A stretch of 64,000 bases of DNA from Glandiceps talaboti (Eukaryota > Hemichordata > Enteropneusta > Spengelidae): the NCBI RefSeq assembly GCF_964340395.1, contig NC_135549.1, forward strand, positions 25,962,342-26,026,341. Reading direction: 5' to 3'. The position numbers and the translations under genes were made by a program. The notes under the pieces were generated by a model, which was not told the origin of the DNA, did no database searches, and saw only the letters and a program-made list of their open reading frames with translations. Numbering within the stretch: the first letter of the stretch is position 1; each line of letters opens with the position of its first letter. Shown here one piece after another: positions 1 through 16,661 of this stretch.

Positions 1-296
1 CAGCCATCGAAATGTGTTTACAAGTACAAACTACCAAACCATTGACTAGTGTTAACGCTGACCCTCAGACATGACGAGACATGATTTTTTTAATCATTCT
101 ATTCATAGCCGGGGATGGGATGTTGACCCGTTGAGTTGACAGATGCCTGGTATGTATGTCAAGTCTCAATAATTAAAAAAAAAGCAATTCCGTTCTAACA
201 GTCAATCAAAACAAAGAAAATAATGTGTTCAGTATTCGGGCTATAATTCTGCAAGTCTTAATGTCTATATATAGCGAGTTGTACATGTTTTCCTGT

Positions 297-732
<436 letters not shown>

Positions 733-828
733 AACCGTACGTAAGAGCCCTTTGCCTTGAATTGGGTCTACCTCTCCAAGAAATCAGTCGAGTAGAAGTC
801 ACTGTCAAAGTGTCCTCTGTCACGGTCT

Positions 829-855
829 ATTTTTTTTTTTTTTTTTTTTTTTTTT
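829..855. repeat. Poly(T) tract
   Basis: An uninterrupted run of about 27 T. It could be the reverse-strand A-tail of an old retrocopy, but no recognisable body flanks it. Confidence 0.9.
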
Positions 856-3244
856 AGATCTTAGAGCCCTCCAGGTTCTGTGATTTAACAATAGAAAAAA
901 AATACAATTAGTCGTACCATCACGTACAATAGTTTTCTCAGTGTCCACACCTCTATATGCGTGTGTATATATAGGTCAACTAATAAACACTAGTATAAAT
1001 CTGTTATTGACGCGTACTGACAGAGCGGGGCACAAAGGTGGTACATTTTCCTTTCACTTCTAATCGCCTTGCTCTTTATAGCAGTCTCTCATCGACACGC
1101 CAGACAACACCATGTAATAAAGACGATCTGTCTCCAGAAACACATAATTTGTCATTTTTTCAATAAAAACATAAATAAAATACACCTTATAAAAACGATG
1201 GGCACATCACGTTTTGGTGTACAAACCATGACGTGTGATTCAGAAATTTATAAAGTCACCATCGTACCTACCGTGGTCAATGCTCGCTATTGAAAAAAAT
1301 TGACAAAGAGGCTGAACAACTAAGCTGGACATGTAGTCAATAAAAACTAACACGACACGTACTGCCTACCTTACCTCGAATCAAACCCATAAGGTGCGAG
1401 ATCAATAGTTCAATGTAGAGTAAAAAACTAAATTCTTTTAGTTAGCCCTCAGCCTCCTCAGCCCCACCCCCACCCCCACCCCCTTTTAACTAAGGGAGCG
1501 ATCAGTTTTTACGGCCGGGGTGGGCCGGTGACTTTTTGTTCATGTTGTACTTAAAAATAGTGACCCCCTGCAATTCATCCACAAAACAATCCACCTCCCC
1601 CCTCTGACAAATAAAAAAACACAATGACCCCCCCCCCCCCATCTGTTGACAAGAAACACTCTTTTTGTTCTTGCAAAAGACACTCTATTCTCAAAGCATA
1701 ATACCGCACACTGCATAGTTAATTTTACATGTTACATGTTCAGTCATTTAAAGTGTATCTGGTAAATTGCTTACCAAAATCCATTGTTTCACATGTATAA
1801 AGCTCTGTAGATAGGAACCCTATGAGAAGTATGGTTGTCTGTTCACGGACATACAAAATATTCATGGTTTAGTGACCAAAAGTTCTAGGATATCTCTTAG
1901 ATTGAGTGAAGTATTATTATTGATTAATTCAGCTAATTATCAAGTACAATATTATACATGGAGTTAATATACTTGTAAACCCATGTCAATAACTGTCACA
2001 CATAATGATGTCCTTGCATCATATAATGAATTGTTTACATCATATAAAGATATGTTCACATCATGTAGTCAATGTATTTTTTTCTTTAGACTTAACACAA
2101 CTGCGGCTTTCCATATATGTACACGTTTGCACTCCCCAAGGCACTTGTTTGTCCTGTTCATAATTGTTCAGTTTAATCATGGCACTGACTCAAAACTCCA
2201 CCCCACCCCCATTCATTAACCACACTGCTAATTTTAACCAAAATATTTTTTAAAGGTTTTGAATAATGAAATGTGATAAATGTCATTGGTTTCAAACTAG
2301 AAATTAAAAAATGTCATAAAAATGTTTTCTGTACTACAGCAGTTTCTAAACTAGATTACTAATTCAATTCACTTACTATTGGCTATGTTGTCCAGTACAT
2401 TGCTGGCAACATGATAGCCTTGAAAATAAATACATTCTAATACCAAGGAAATGTAATATTATGATCTGCTGACAAAATGTTACTCGCAGTATATAGTCAC
2501 TCAATGTGGATACTAGATATTCCAGGGGAGATGTAAAATCTAATTTTCCTCATAACTTTGCATCGTGTCAGTACTATAGAAGTCCTGGCTACAGTAAGTA
2601 GCCCTTTACTAGATCATCATCAAACAAGTCTGTGTTTATAACTTTGTTTATCAGTCATTCACATAATATATATTCTCCGAGAATCCGATTAACATTGTGT
2701 TCACCTTTGAATATATTTCTTTCTTGGTAGTTTATGGTGTCAGGCACTTTCAGTCACAGTGTTTGCCACATATTATTTCAAAGTGTCCTAAATTGGTTAT
2801 GTTTGTGCACAATTCCACATGTTCAGGTCAATGGAGGAACAGATTTTAGAGCCAGTAAATCTTAAGGTATTTCATTTCTTATGTGTTACATGTACAGCTA
2901 CACATGCAAGTTTTTCTACCACAAGATGACACAATGCAACTCATGTGTCCTATATACTATGCGATGTTTTTTAGTGGTTTTACCCAAGGATGCATTGCGG
3001 TATAATGACTACGCATGCACGTTCTATGTACAATGTGCAATCTCCACGCCGAGAGCGCTATCTATGATATCATCATGAGGCAGCCACTCACAAATGAATC
3101 TACCCAGCTGTGCGAGCTTAGGGGCTTTGGCCTAGTTATGATATTAAATGTATGGACATTTAAGTACAGGAGCATGGCTCATGATTTTGTTTAGTTGAAA
3201 ACAAAATTGAAAATTGCTTCAAACCGCACAATTATTTTCAAATT
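856..3244. other. Gene-free stretch
   Basis: AT-rich sequence with stops in all frames. It holds C-rich runs around 1466-1482 and 1627-1640 and nothing else I can assign. The small open frames here have no family features. Confidence 0.6.
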
Positions 3245-3440
3245 AGTATGTAGTAGTATGTAATGCTATGAATACAAAGCCAGTATGTAGTAGTATGTAG
3301 TGTTATGAATACAAAGACAGTATGTAGTAGTAAGTGCTATGAATACAAAGCCGGTATGTAGTAGTATGTAGTGCTACGAATACAAAGCCAGTATGTAGTA
3401 GTATGTAGTGCTATGAATACAAAGCCAGTATGTAGTAAGT
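3245..3440. repeat. Minisatellite, ~37-bp unit, about 5 copies
   Basis: Units of about 37 bp built from AGTATGTAGTAGTATGTA followed by a GCTATGAATACAAAGCC-type half. Copies differ by small substitutions and a short deletion (one copy lacks part of the first half). The array is flanked by ordinary AT-rich DNA. Confidence 0.92.
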
Positions 3441-4068
3441 GATAAATATTTCTTTTGTTTGACACTTTACATTATTTTAATGCCATGCATTTAGTACAGC
3501 AAAAATTCTTCCACTTCTCAATTTGGCATTTTTACAGAAATATTTGTATTTAGGGGTACAAACATCCATTAAAAGTAAAATAAATTTTGTAGGATGAGGA
3601 CTAAAATGGCTCAACCCCCCTCCCCCCCCCCCAGCAAAATAATTTAGCTTTTTATCCTACATTGAATATTGATCTCGCCCCTAACGGTGTCAATATCTAG
3701 TAACCATGGGTAACACTACATGGTTACGCTGAAATGAAAGAGTGTGTACGTGCGTATATGCACACCCGTTAGACTAGCTCTATAATTTTTCTACGCCTAT
3801 CGCATAGAGAGTACATTTAAGTTTTGTCAGGAATCTGTTTTCTCATTATGCAAAGACATTTCTAGTCACTTTATGACCACTCGAGCCTTACACATACATC
3901 GATTTTGATTTTACATATCCTGGAAAGGTGAGGTGAATAAAAGTATTAGAGTGTTAACAAAAGAATAACCAAACTGGGTTAATATGTGATGCATGGCAAC
4001 TGTCTTCTTCAACTTTTAATTATTTATTTATTTGTGTTCACCAAAAAGTCGAACAAAGTTTACATTCC
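3441..4068. other. Gene-free stretch
   Basis: AT-rich DNA with one C-run (about 3617-3632). No coding signal is seen. Confidence 0.6.
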
Positions 4069-4185
4069 TCTATGTATGTATGTATGTATGTATGTATGTA
4101 TGTATGTATGTTTGTGTATGTATGTATGTATGTATGTATGTATGTATGTGTGTTTGTGTGTGCGCGCGCGTGCGTGCGTGCGTGC

Positions 4186-4224
<39 letters not shown>

Positions 4225-4334
4225 CATGCAGGTAGGTAGGTAGGAAGATGGGTAGGTAGGAGGGTGTGTGTGTAGATGGGTGGGTAGGTAGGTAGTTGGT
4301 TGGGTTATAACTTGGGTATGTATGTACCTGTATG

Positions 4335-4364
<30 letters not shown>
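4069..4364. repeat. Compound microsatellite (TGTA)n-(GCGT)n-(TG)n-(GGTA)n-(TGTA)n
   Basis: A continuous alternation of TGTA, TGCG/GCGT, TG dinucleotide and GGTA/GGTT units over about 300 bp. The central GT/GC alternating purine-pyrimidine part (about 4150-4222) is Z-DNA-prone. Overlapping open frames are repeat translations. Confidence 0.95.
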
Positions 4365-4366
<2 letters not shown>

Positions 4367-4599
4367 CGTATAACTATCTTCATCGTCACAATTCCCCAAT
4401 TTGATTTGATTTGTTTGGACCAAGTATTTTGAACATTTGTTTCCATGCCATTGAAAAAAGGTCATTTTGATTTTTGTAATTTATTTTTAACTATTGGAAT
4501 AAATTTTCTCGTGAAATGTCAAAAGGTCACCAACAGGCACATGGGCCGTCACCTCCGGTACCATCACCAACAAGAAAATCACAACGACAACGACGACAA

Positions 4600-4678
4600 A
4601 AACAACAACGTTACTACAACAACAACAACAACAACAACAACAGCAACAACAACAACAGCAACAACAACAAAAACAACG
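4600..4678. repeat. (AAC)n microsatellite
   Basis: An imperfect AAC/CAA array interrupted by CAG. It gives N/T-rich open frames that I do not regard as genes because the flanks show no coding character. Confidence 0.9.
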
Positions 4679-4817
4679 AGTGCATCAACAAAACGTAAAC
4701 ATGTAGTCGCTACTGTCTGGGGCATCATTTTTGCATATCAGTTTATGTTCCCCGACTGTGTGGCGTCATGTCAGTTCACCAATCCATCACATAACGAGAC
4801 AGAGCTAATAATGGACA

Positions 4818-4842
4818 GTGTGTGTGTGTGTGTGTGTGTGTG
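4818..4842. repeat. (GT)n microsatellite
   Basis: A perfect dinucleotide run of about 12 GT units. Confidence 0.95.
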
Positions 4843-5460
4843 AAATACGAGTGGGAAGTAGTACGAGGTCACGGGGTCACAGTTGTCAACGTCGTAAATA
4901 AACAAGATAAGATTCAAACACGACTCGTTATCGAGTGACACGTGAGATGTTGGGATGTTTTCACCAACGTGAACTACTTGATCTTTGCACATGACGCGAC
5001 TCTATGCTCGCACGTATTCTTACTTTAAACGAGCGATACAAAGCGATGTGGTGTCATTGAAAACAAAAACTCCGATAAAACAAGCTACAGGGACGTACTA
5101 CTAGTGACACGCCTGGTCAACTACTTGGCTCGTTTTCAAATATCAATAACAGTATAACTCTCAGATTTGGTATTTGTGGTAAATTCTGTTTGTCGACTTT
5201 ACTATAACGCAGCTATGATCTAGATTTTACACAATGAAATTGAAATTAAAGGAAAATAAACTGATAGGTAGGTCAATGTTTTTTAGAGAGAATCATACGA
5301 TGTACTTGCCATACAGTGAAGTATATTGTATAAAGGTCAAATACTGACCTTAAACTAGATTTTCAGACCAAAATTCGAGCGAGACTTATCGCGAATTTGA
5401 AACAACACATAACAAGATTACTACCTGTACAATTATAGATGATTCACATCATTATGCAAA
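4843..5460. other. Gene-free stretch
   Basis: No ORF or repeat I can support. Ordinary AT-rich sequence. Confidence 0.55.
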
Positions 5461-5532
5461 TTAATTAATAATGCAAATTACCAAACGAATACAATTTGTA
5501 ATGGTGAAGGTGTTCATCAATAGTGAGTGCAA
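5461..5532. repeat. Duplicated ~75-bp non-coding unit, copy 1
   Basis: Contains TTAATTAAT, ATGCAAATTACCAAAC, ACAATTTGTAATGGTGAAG and TGTTCATCAA in this order. The same string of blocks recurs at 5867-5942 in the same orientation with a few substitutions and a 2-bp insertion. Confidence 0.9.
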
Positions 5533-5866
5533 ATCTCAAGCTTAAAGGGTGGTGTGTATGTATTTATATGTAATAAAACACATTAATGTCCCCTTTATAT
5601 TGGATTGTGTGGTCTGGTCGAATAACTAATAAAATAATATTAACAGTGAAATGAGTTGGGCGATGACCGATAAACGACTCTAGGTCTCCTACTTCTCGTA
5701 CTTCGCCTGAAGAAAAGAATTATGGCAATCAGACGACCGAGTGGACAGATTGAGAAGGCACAACGTGTTTGTCGTTCTCGCATTTTAATTCTCTCATAAT
5801 CACTTGCTGTCACAAAGAAGCGTATTGTAGTTCTATATCAGTTTTAATCATTTAATATCACTTTTA

Positions 5867-5942
5867 ATTAATTAATTATGCAAATTACCAAACCAATAGT
5901 ACAATTTGTAATGGTGAAGATGTTCATCAAGTGTGAGTCCAA
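5867..5942. repeat. Duplicated ~75-bp non-coding unit, copy 2
   Basis: Direct-orientation partner of the unit at 5461-5532, about 400 bp downstream. About 90 percent of positions match by eye. It contains an octamer-like ATGCAAAT, as does copy 1. The sequence between the copies is unrelated. Confidence 0.9.
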
Positions 5943-7173
5943 TGAATGTGTTATGTTATGTTATGAATGAACGCAATATGCGCTTTCATTGTCTGCGTTA
6001 CGGAACCATTTCGAATAGTACATGTAATAACTACTATGCATAATTACAAATGTACCCCAGTCAGAATCTATATTTAAAATATTCTTTCGCTGTGCCACGT
6101 GTTGGGAATTCTCTGCTGCAGTCCTTTTCACTACAAACAAGCATTTATCTTTTACGATTGTTCTTTGTTTAGAATTTGTACGATGATAATGATTCTCTTG
6201 CAAAGGTCACCCGACGTTCTAGAGGCTATCCCTAGCCCAAGTTCTAATCTCATGATCTCTGTTTTGAGGAGAAATTCGAAGCCACAGATGATCCTGGAGG
6301 AGACAGTAATACATATATAACAGTTTAGACTTCAGGTCACAATTTGGCGTGCTGTTTTATTACATTTTTACCAAAAAAAATCAATTTTCTTTGGCAATTT
6401 TAGTTTTCTTTTTATCATCACTTTCTCAATGTATCTATTTTTAGATTTTCGTCCATTGTCGTTTACGAGTTTTTTCATGGGTTTCTTGTTTGTCTAATTA
6501 TGACCCGATGGTCACGTGTTTATATTGCTTGTTGTCAAATAGATGAATCACTGATGCTATTTTTGATGTCCTTATCACAGTTAATATTATATTAGCCTAG
6601 GCTATTTATCTACCATATTCCATTATGAGTTATATGTCGTTGATAAGATGGTGTATTTATAGCATGTTGTTTTCGGCGACTAGGTGTGTCAGGGACGTCC
6701 AGGGTACCCGTCATTAATCAATGCGTAGTCTATAGTATGATGTACTAAGTGAAGATACCTGGACAGCAAGGTTGTTAAGAGTTATTTTCCAGCACTAAGG
6801 TACCACAAAACGAGCGCCGTGCACCAAATAAGTAAAACTGAACGCGGAGTGATACGCTGATGAATGATTTAACGGGTGTTTTTTTTTGTATGTTAGTTTG
6901 TTTTGTATTTTCTTTGAGTATGGGTGTGAAAGGGAGGGGGTGTTTGCGACATGTTCAGTCCCAAAAGTCCATATTTACAACATTCTACGACATAAAAAGT
7001 TAGAGTGTGTATAATTTAAACTTGAATGATTCGTTAAAAGAAACTAAGGACTGAGATATAATTTATCTTCAATTTATAATTGCATTCATGCGGTTGTTGG
7101 GTCACAAAACTTGAGTTACGTCATATTAGGTCAAAAGTCATTTGTAAGTGTTTGTTTGTTTGGAATTTTGTGT

Positions 7174-7205
7174 AGTTGTTGTTGTTGTTGTTGTCGTTGT
7201 TGTTT
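7174..7205. repeat. (GTT)n microsatellite
   Basis: About ten GTT units, with one GTC interruption. Confidence 0.9.
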
Positions 7206-8010
7206 CCTGGCGTATTATTCAGATCCTTAATGTTAAGGCGGATAATGCTGACAAAATTCACAACCAGATATCGTAGTGATCAAAAAGTGTCTACGTGTTT
7301 GTCGGGGTGACGTCGGACTTAAATCATGGTCGAGAAGTCGTATCGAAGCGTCTGTAAACCCCCTCTTTCACCTTACCGTACCGTGTCCCTTGTTCGACCT
7401 TGTCTGGTACAAACCTCAAACAGTTCGAGGACAGACAAAAGTTATGTGGGAACGATTTTGAATAAATAAATAAGTAGATCGGTTGTTTGTTGAAATCCAA
7501 CTTTCAATAAACACATATAAATGTAAACGTGGTTAATTTAGGGTATACACGTCCTTATTCTTCTAAGGTTTCATCCGTACGGTGATACACATTTCTAAAA
7601 TATATCACCATAGTTACACTGTGTAGCTTGCCTATATTGTAAAATTATTGTGAAAATATTAACGTTTGCTAAAATATCATTTTGAGATTTACTCAACAAT
7701 GCAGTGTACTCGTTCAAAGTTTACGTATAATCTCAAAGACCTGACTGTTGACGTACTTATCCATACTTGCAACAAAACATTTATCTCGGTGACCACATGT
7801 TGACATGTGTATTTGTTTATCAAAAAAACTATGACACGATGCTATAGTTTGTGTTGAATGGAACTTGGTGCATGGTACCGTCCTTATCTTGGCACCATTA
7901 ATTCAAATAAACCACTTGTCGAGCTTAAGCTCCCGACTTATCACAGAAAGATAAATGTTATGCATTGCACGACAAACTTGTGAGGTCAGAGGTTTATACT
8001 GTACAGAGGG

Positions 8011-8044
8011 CATGCATGGATGCATGGATGGATGGATGGATGCA
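8011..8044. repeat. (GGAT)n / GCAT microsatellite
   Basis: Short array of ATGG/ATGC units. Confidence 0.85.
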
Positions 8045-10287
8045 TTGATCAGATGGTACTGACCACACAGCATCCGAGACACGACTTCTAATAAATTTGT
8101 AGCACTTCGCGCATGTCAATCACCCATCACCCGTTCGTAGGGCTGAAAACAAACTATGATCAATGATCAAATGTGATTGCATGGGAATGGTGTGTTAGTC
8201 ATTTCAAGAACGAATTAGTGCTTTTCAGCATAAACTAGCTGAATTTTATCTGAGAGATATTGGAAAAGTTGATATTTCCTTGCATAGTTTTCATTGATAA
8301 ATCATTCAAAATTTGCAGTCGTCTATAATTGCATTTTGATCGACGATATAGTATTTCAGAAGACGGGTTTATTTGTAGTTGCAAGATTTTCCAAGATGAG
8401 AATGATCGCCTTTCCTATGTAAGCATGAATCAAATATTCCGCATACGAGCTAGCTGTGACTTATTATTTCAGAATATCCCAAAAACTCAGGTCAAATTTA
8501 ACCCTGTAATATTACTTGTACCAATCACTGTGAACGAAACTATAGTATAGCTGATCGGACAATCCTTTTCTCTTTACTTTAAAAAGCGATCAGAGATCGC
8601 ATCACAGCGCCAAATGCTCTGCCGAGGACTTGCCCAAGGGCTCCAGGTCTCATCACAAGACTACCCGAGTAGGTATTTTGGGCGTCAGTTGTCGTCCATT
8701 GTGCGAACATTATTAGTATTATATTATAAGTGTATAGCTCATCCTTTCCACGAGTAGATTATTTTAATCGGGGTAAAAGTCTCCGAGGATAAATCTAGGG
8801 CATATTTTTGAGAATAAATACACCACAATACTTTGTGTGGTTCATTAAGGTTTTGGAAAACAGAATTTGCTATGCAAATATCGTTCGCAAAATTTATCTT
8901 ACGACAGATTTTAATCTTCGCGCTTACAATTTATTGAGCAAAACAACCTTTATGTTGAATACTATACCTCGGATTATTTAGGTGACTTTGTTCAAGAACA
9001 CATTCTAAGTTTAAATTCAAACCGCTATAATAAAAAAAATCTATATTGGTCTGAGGTTTAAATAACTTTAAAAATCGGAAGTTCCCGAACAGTTCTTTTA
9101 AATAGAGGTCAAGATGTTAGTATCAACATTTAATCATTTTAGAATCCAACATGGCCGCCACCGACGACTGTGAAAAAAGAAAAGATTGACGATGTCCTTG
9201 AAAATAAGATGATGAAACCCCAAATTTCTTTTATTATTTCAAAAGGACACAGAACAAACTTTCATATGGCAAAGTCTGGAGAGAACTGAAGAACTTAGAT
9301 TTTAAGTGAACTATGTCCCGGAAGCACATTCTATATAAAAACCAACATTATATTATTATTAATTTAATTATTGTACGTACCTTAACTCGGAATTCTCAAT
9401 TTACAGCTTTATAACAGAAAGATAAGGAGTTAAACGTGAAAAATGGTTTGATTTCCGTAATTGTCTCCTATTTAATTTTACGATTTTGGCATGGGCGAAT
9501 AAAATTTACAGTAGCGACGTACATACTCTGTCCCCACTAACCATTCGTGGGTTCGTTATAGAAATTGTTTATCACGTGATTGTTGATTCACAGTGTTTTA
9601 AAGAGGTCTGATTGACGTTCTTTAGAAGAGGTTCATGACATTGGTTAGCGTACTAAGATGACATTAAACGGGAAGACGTGCCAATATGCACTCACTCTCT
9701 GACAATATATTATTGTATGGATCCCCGCCCAGTCGGAATTCAATCACGTAGATCTGATATATAATGTTAACAATTTTTGAATGCTTTATATGCGATGATA
9801 CTTCATGTTGTGGCTATACCTTTTCTCGATTCAGCATGCAAATTGCATTAAAAGACAAAAAGACATTGGATGAATGTATATTTATATAATTATAAAGTGT
9901 TTCAATACGTTAAAAAAAGTTGCAGTTTCCAGTAAATTTCACCGAAAAAATCCTTGGATATTTATGTAATTAGCTGCTTAAACTCGACTTCAGTTCGCGC
10001 CTTTTCACTCATGACTAATCATCGGGATATGTGCTACGCTTGTCGAATTGGACACTTTACAATACAAATACCACACTTCAGTCCAGTACCTCTGTTGGAA
10101 TGGGGTGGTTCAATTTTTTTTCATTTTTTTTCAAATCCAAATAAAAGTTTATCATATGATATAACGTTGAGTTGATGGCCTCATAATTTTATCGTAACAC
10201 TTTTGACTTGCGTTGTGTACAAGTCATAACACTTAGCGGAGGCCATATCGGCTGCGTGATCTCAGACAATGCCGAAAATCGTTAAAA

Positions 10288-10289
<2 letters not shown>

Positions 10290-10341
<52 letters not shown>

Positions 10342-10342
10342 C
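10290..10342. repeat. (CAA)n microsatellite
   Basis: Perfect array of about 17 CAA units following an A-run. Confidence 0.95.
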
Positions 10343-10864
10343 GAATGGTTGTGTTCCCTATTAGGTGAATATGTATATTTTTTCAGTTAGAACTTTCAAT
10401 ATTATCCTCTATCGGTTAGTAAACATACAACTATACACAGTTGTTTTTGGGCGTAAACCATCATGCAGATAGTGCATACACAGAAAATAGATTGTTTCTG
10501 GTCAGCGCGCGCATTATAAATACCCTCGCGTCGGTCTTTTTGTGTGTGTTTGTCCAGCCCATACAGTCTGCAGATCCAGGGGGGAAACACAAAAATAACC
10601 CTCCCTACTTCAGTGAAGACAACTGCAGAGTCAATCATGAACAAGCAAATGACATCTGCCCCGTGACATACACACTTGCTCTAAAGTACTTAATAAAAAG
10701 AGCAGTAACTGCCATAAATAGTAGATTGAGTGACAGTTTGTTGAGAATAAAAAAAAAAAAAATCGCGGCGTCAAAATTCCAATTCTAAATGTTCTTTTTG
10801 GCCTGCTGCTCGGCTTGCCATATCGTCGCACCGCTTTAGACAAAATGTCTGACCAGAAACAATG

Positions 10865-10913
10865 TTTTTTTTTTTTTTTTTTTTTTTTTTGGGGGGGGGG
10901 GTGGGGGGGGGGG
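10865..10913. repeat. Poly(T)-poly(G) tract
   Basis: 26 T followed directly by about 22 G with one T interruption. It is a strongly asymmetric homopolymer junction and hard to sequence, so its exact length should be treated with care. Confidence 0.85.
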
Positions 10914-11276
10914 CTAATGCAGTCTTCTTGAAGTTGGTCATGTTGTGTTTGAATGATATTGAACTATGAAAAAACTGGAGCAGACACGTCATTACTGTGC
11001 CCAAGCTATCGTGTCTCTGAAAAACTAGGTCATAATATGAATGTATGCCGTGACATGACCTTCACCAAAAGTTCGACTCACCAGTGTGGCCTTTAACTCA
11101 GTCGGACTACGCGACTTTATTTTTTATCACCTGCGAGCTGCGGCTTTAGAGTGCTTTGACAAATAAACAAAGTTAAGAGTAATATATGTGCATGTAGTAT
11201 CTTCCCGCCAACAGTACAGGGTTACAGATAAGTTAGTATTTTAACAGCTAACAGTCGATATCGGCCGTCGATTTAC

Positions 11277-15024
<3,748 letters not shown>

Positions 15025-15061
15025 TAGTAGAAGTAGAAGTCACAGTAGTAGTAGTAGTAGC

Positions 15062-15109
<48 letters not shown>

Positions 15110-15204
15110 GGTAGTAATAGTAGTTGTAATAGTAGTAGTAGTAGTAGTATTAGTAGTAGTAGTAGTAGTGGTGGTGGTGGTGGTGGTAGTAGTAGTAGTT
15201 GTAA

Positions 15205-15259
<55 letters not shown>

Positions 15260-15281
15260 TGTTGTTGTTGTTGTTGTTGTT
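15025..15281. repeat. (GTA)n / (GTG)n / (GTT)n trinucleotide array
   Basis: Trinucleotide array with AGT as main unit and blocks of GGT and TTG. It keeps a constant frame, so poly-V, poly-S and poly-T open frames run through it on both strands. These are repeat artefacts. Confidence 0.95.
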
Positions 15282-15685
15282 TCTATTAACAACTGTACAA
15301 GCAATGGATGAGTAAACATGGATGACGTGTAAGATTTGACCACTTTTTTGTGAAAGTCCGTGTGCACGTAAGGCCAAATAAAAACAATTGTGGGGTTCCG
15401 ATTACACTCAATTTTAGAATACTAGGTGGGGTAGGTAGATTATTCATTTTATTTTATTATTACATTTTTTCATCTTTAAGAGTCTAGTTCAGGTAGTTAT
15501 GTTTTCCGTTGTTTTCCATATGGTCTCTGTGTTGTTATTGGTTTCTTCTCATCAGATGTACAGCCATTACAAGTGGAAAGAACGATTTTATATTGTCCTG
15601 TTTAGTTGATGTCATTTTCCGCATCCACTATTTCTGGCGAGACGTCACAATTTTCGCGATTTTATTATTTTTCTCTCGAATATGT

Positions 15686-15752
15686 AAAAAAAAAGTTTAG
15701 GGTTGGCGTGAAAAACCAGGTGGGGTCGGGTAACCGCAACCAAACCATTTTT
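15686..15752 (+). repeat. Short dispersed repeat, copy A (plus)
   Basis: A-run, then GTTTAGGGTTGGCGTGAAAA, then an AGGTGGGGTCGGGTAACCGC block. It matches closely, in reverse orientation, the element at 62187-62255 and, more loosely, the one at 54826-54874. The A-rich start and lack of coding suggest a short non-autonomous element or the terminal part of a larger one. Confidence 0.75.
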
Positions 15753-16074
15753 TTATGTTTAGGCCTAACTACGATTTTGCAAGTCACCAATGGTAACGAT
15801 GTAAAAGTTACTAGTGATAGACTCTGTATGTCATCCAACCTTAAGAAATAGAATAGTAAATATTTTGAATCCTGGAATCCAGAACACCTTTAGACTAGAA
15901 ATACTTTATTGTGCAACATATGGTGCAGAAGGGTGCTGTTCTTACTTGAAGCGGCGCACATTGAGATTTTCGCCTATCGCCGCGCCTGCTTTTAAAACTT
16001 GAGACTTCGGCGCGACTCTATCGGACTACTGTTTTGTTGGGACATTCCTAGGCATACGATATGGGTTATCAGAG

Positions 16075-16191
<117 letters not shown>

Positions 16192-16220
16192 AGGGTAGAA
16201 GAAAATCAAGTCGAGTTTTT

Positions 16221-16266
16221 CGTCTCTACAAGCCTGTTTCGTGAGTAAATCACTCGTCAGGAGATG
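16221..16266 (-). ncRNA. Type I hammerhead ribozyme (minus-strand arm)
   Basis: Exact mirror copy of the plus-strand ribozyme within the palindrome. The core CTGACGA reads on the minus strand from 16260 down to 16254, and the predicted cleavage is after the A at 16227. The one mismatch between the arms (16214/16333) lies outside the catalytic core, so both copies keep all conserved bases. Confidence 0.7.
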
Positions 16267-16280
16267 TTGATGTACATCAA

Positions 16281-16326
16281 CATCTCCTGACGAGTGATTT
16301 ACTCACGAAACAGGCTTGTAGAGACG
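16281..16326 (+). ncRNA. Type I hammerhead ribozyme (plus-strand arm)
   Basis: The core matches the hammerhead consensus: CUGACGA at 16287-16293; stem II GUGA (16294-16297) paired with UCAC (16303-16306) with a 5-nt loop; GAA at 16307-16309; stem III ACA (16310-16312) paired with UGU (16317-16319) with a 4-nt loop; cleavage-site A at 16320 (predicted cut after it); stem I UCUC (16283-16286) paired with GAGA (16321-16324). All invariant core positions are present. A 3-bp stem III is typical of the minimal type I hammerheads of Penelope-like elements and retrozymes, which often work as dimers. Location next to TA microsatellites fits such elements. Catalysis is not shown. Confidence 0.75.
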
Positions 16327-16364
16327 AAAAACCCGACTTGATTTTCTTCTACCCTCAACATATA

Positions 16365-16546
<182 letters not shown>

Positions 16547-16571
16547 TGCCAACAAGGACTCGTAGGCTACC

Positions 16572-16575
<4 letters not shown>
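16547..16575. repeat. 29-bp direct repeat, copy 1
   Basis: Starts TGCCAACAAGGACTCGTAGG and ends CAATT. It is repeated at 16633-16661 with one difference (ACC versus ATC). The two copies bracket TA tract 3. Confidence 0.93.

Positions 16576-16632
<57 letters not shown>
16576..16632. repeat. (TA)n microsatellite, tract 3
   Basis: About 57 bp of pure TA between the two 29-bp direct repeats. Confidence 0.96.
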
Positions 16633-16636
<4 letters not shown>

Positions 16637-16661
16637 AACAAGGACTCGTAGGCTATCAATT
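16633..16661. repeat. 29-bp direct repeat, copy 2
   Basis: Second copy of the unit at 16547-16575. It continues into non-repetitive DNA (TCTCCCAGAAGAGACTACAG), so this copy probably represents the original flank. The pair may be a target-site duplication or a slippage product carrying the TA tract. Confidence 0.93.

Larger units (their letters stand above)
5943..10290. other. Gene-free stretch
   Basis: 4.3 kb of AT-rich sequence with no exon-like ORF. It includes short TTG repeats (7174-7205) and a GGAT array (8011-8044), and an 8577-8595 hairpin (GCGATC/GATCGC). Small ATG-started frames lack any recognisable domain. Confidence 0.55.
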
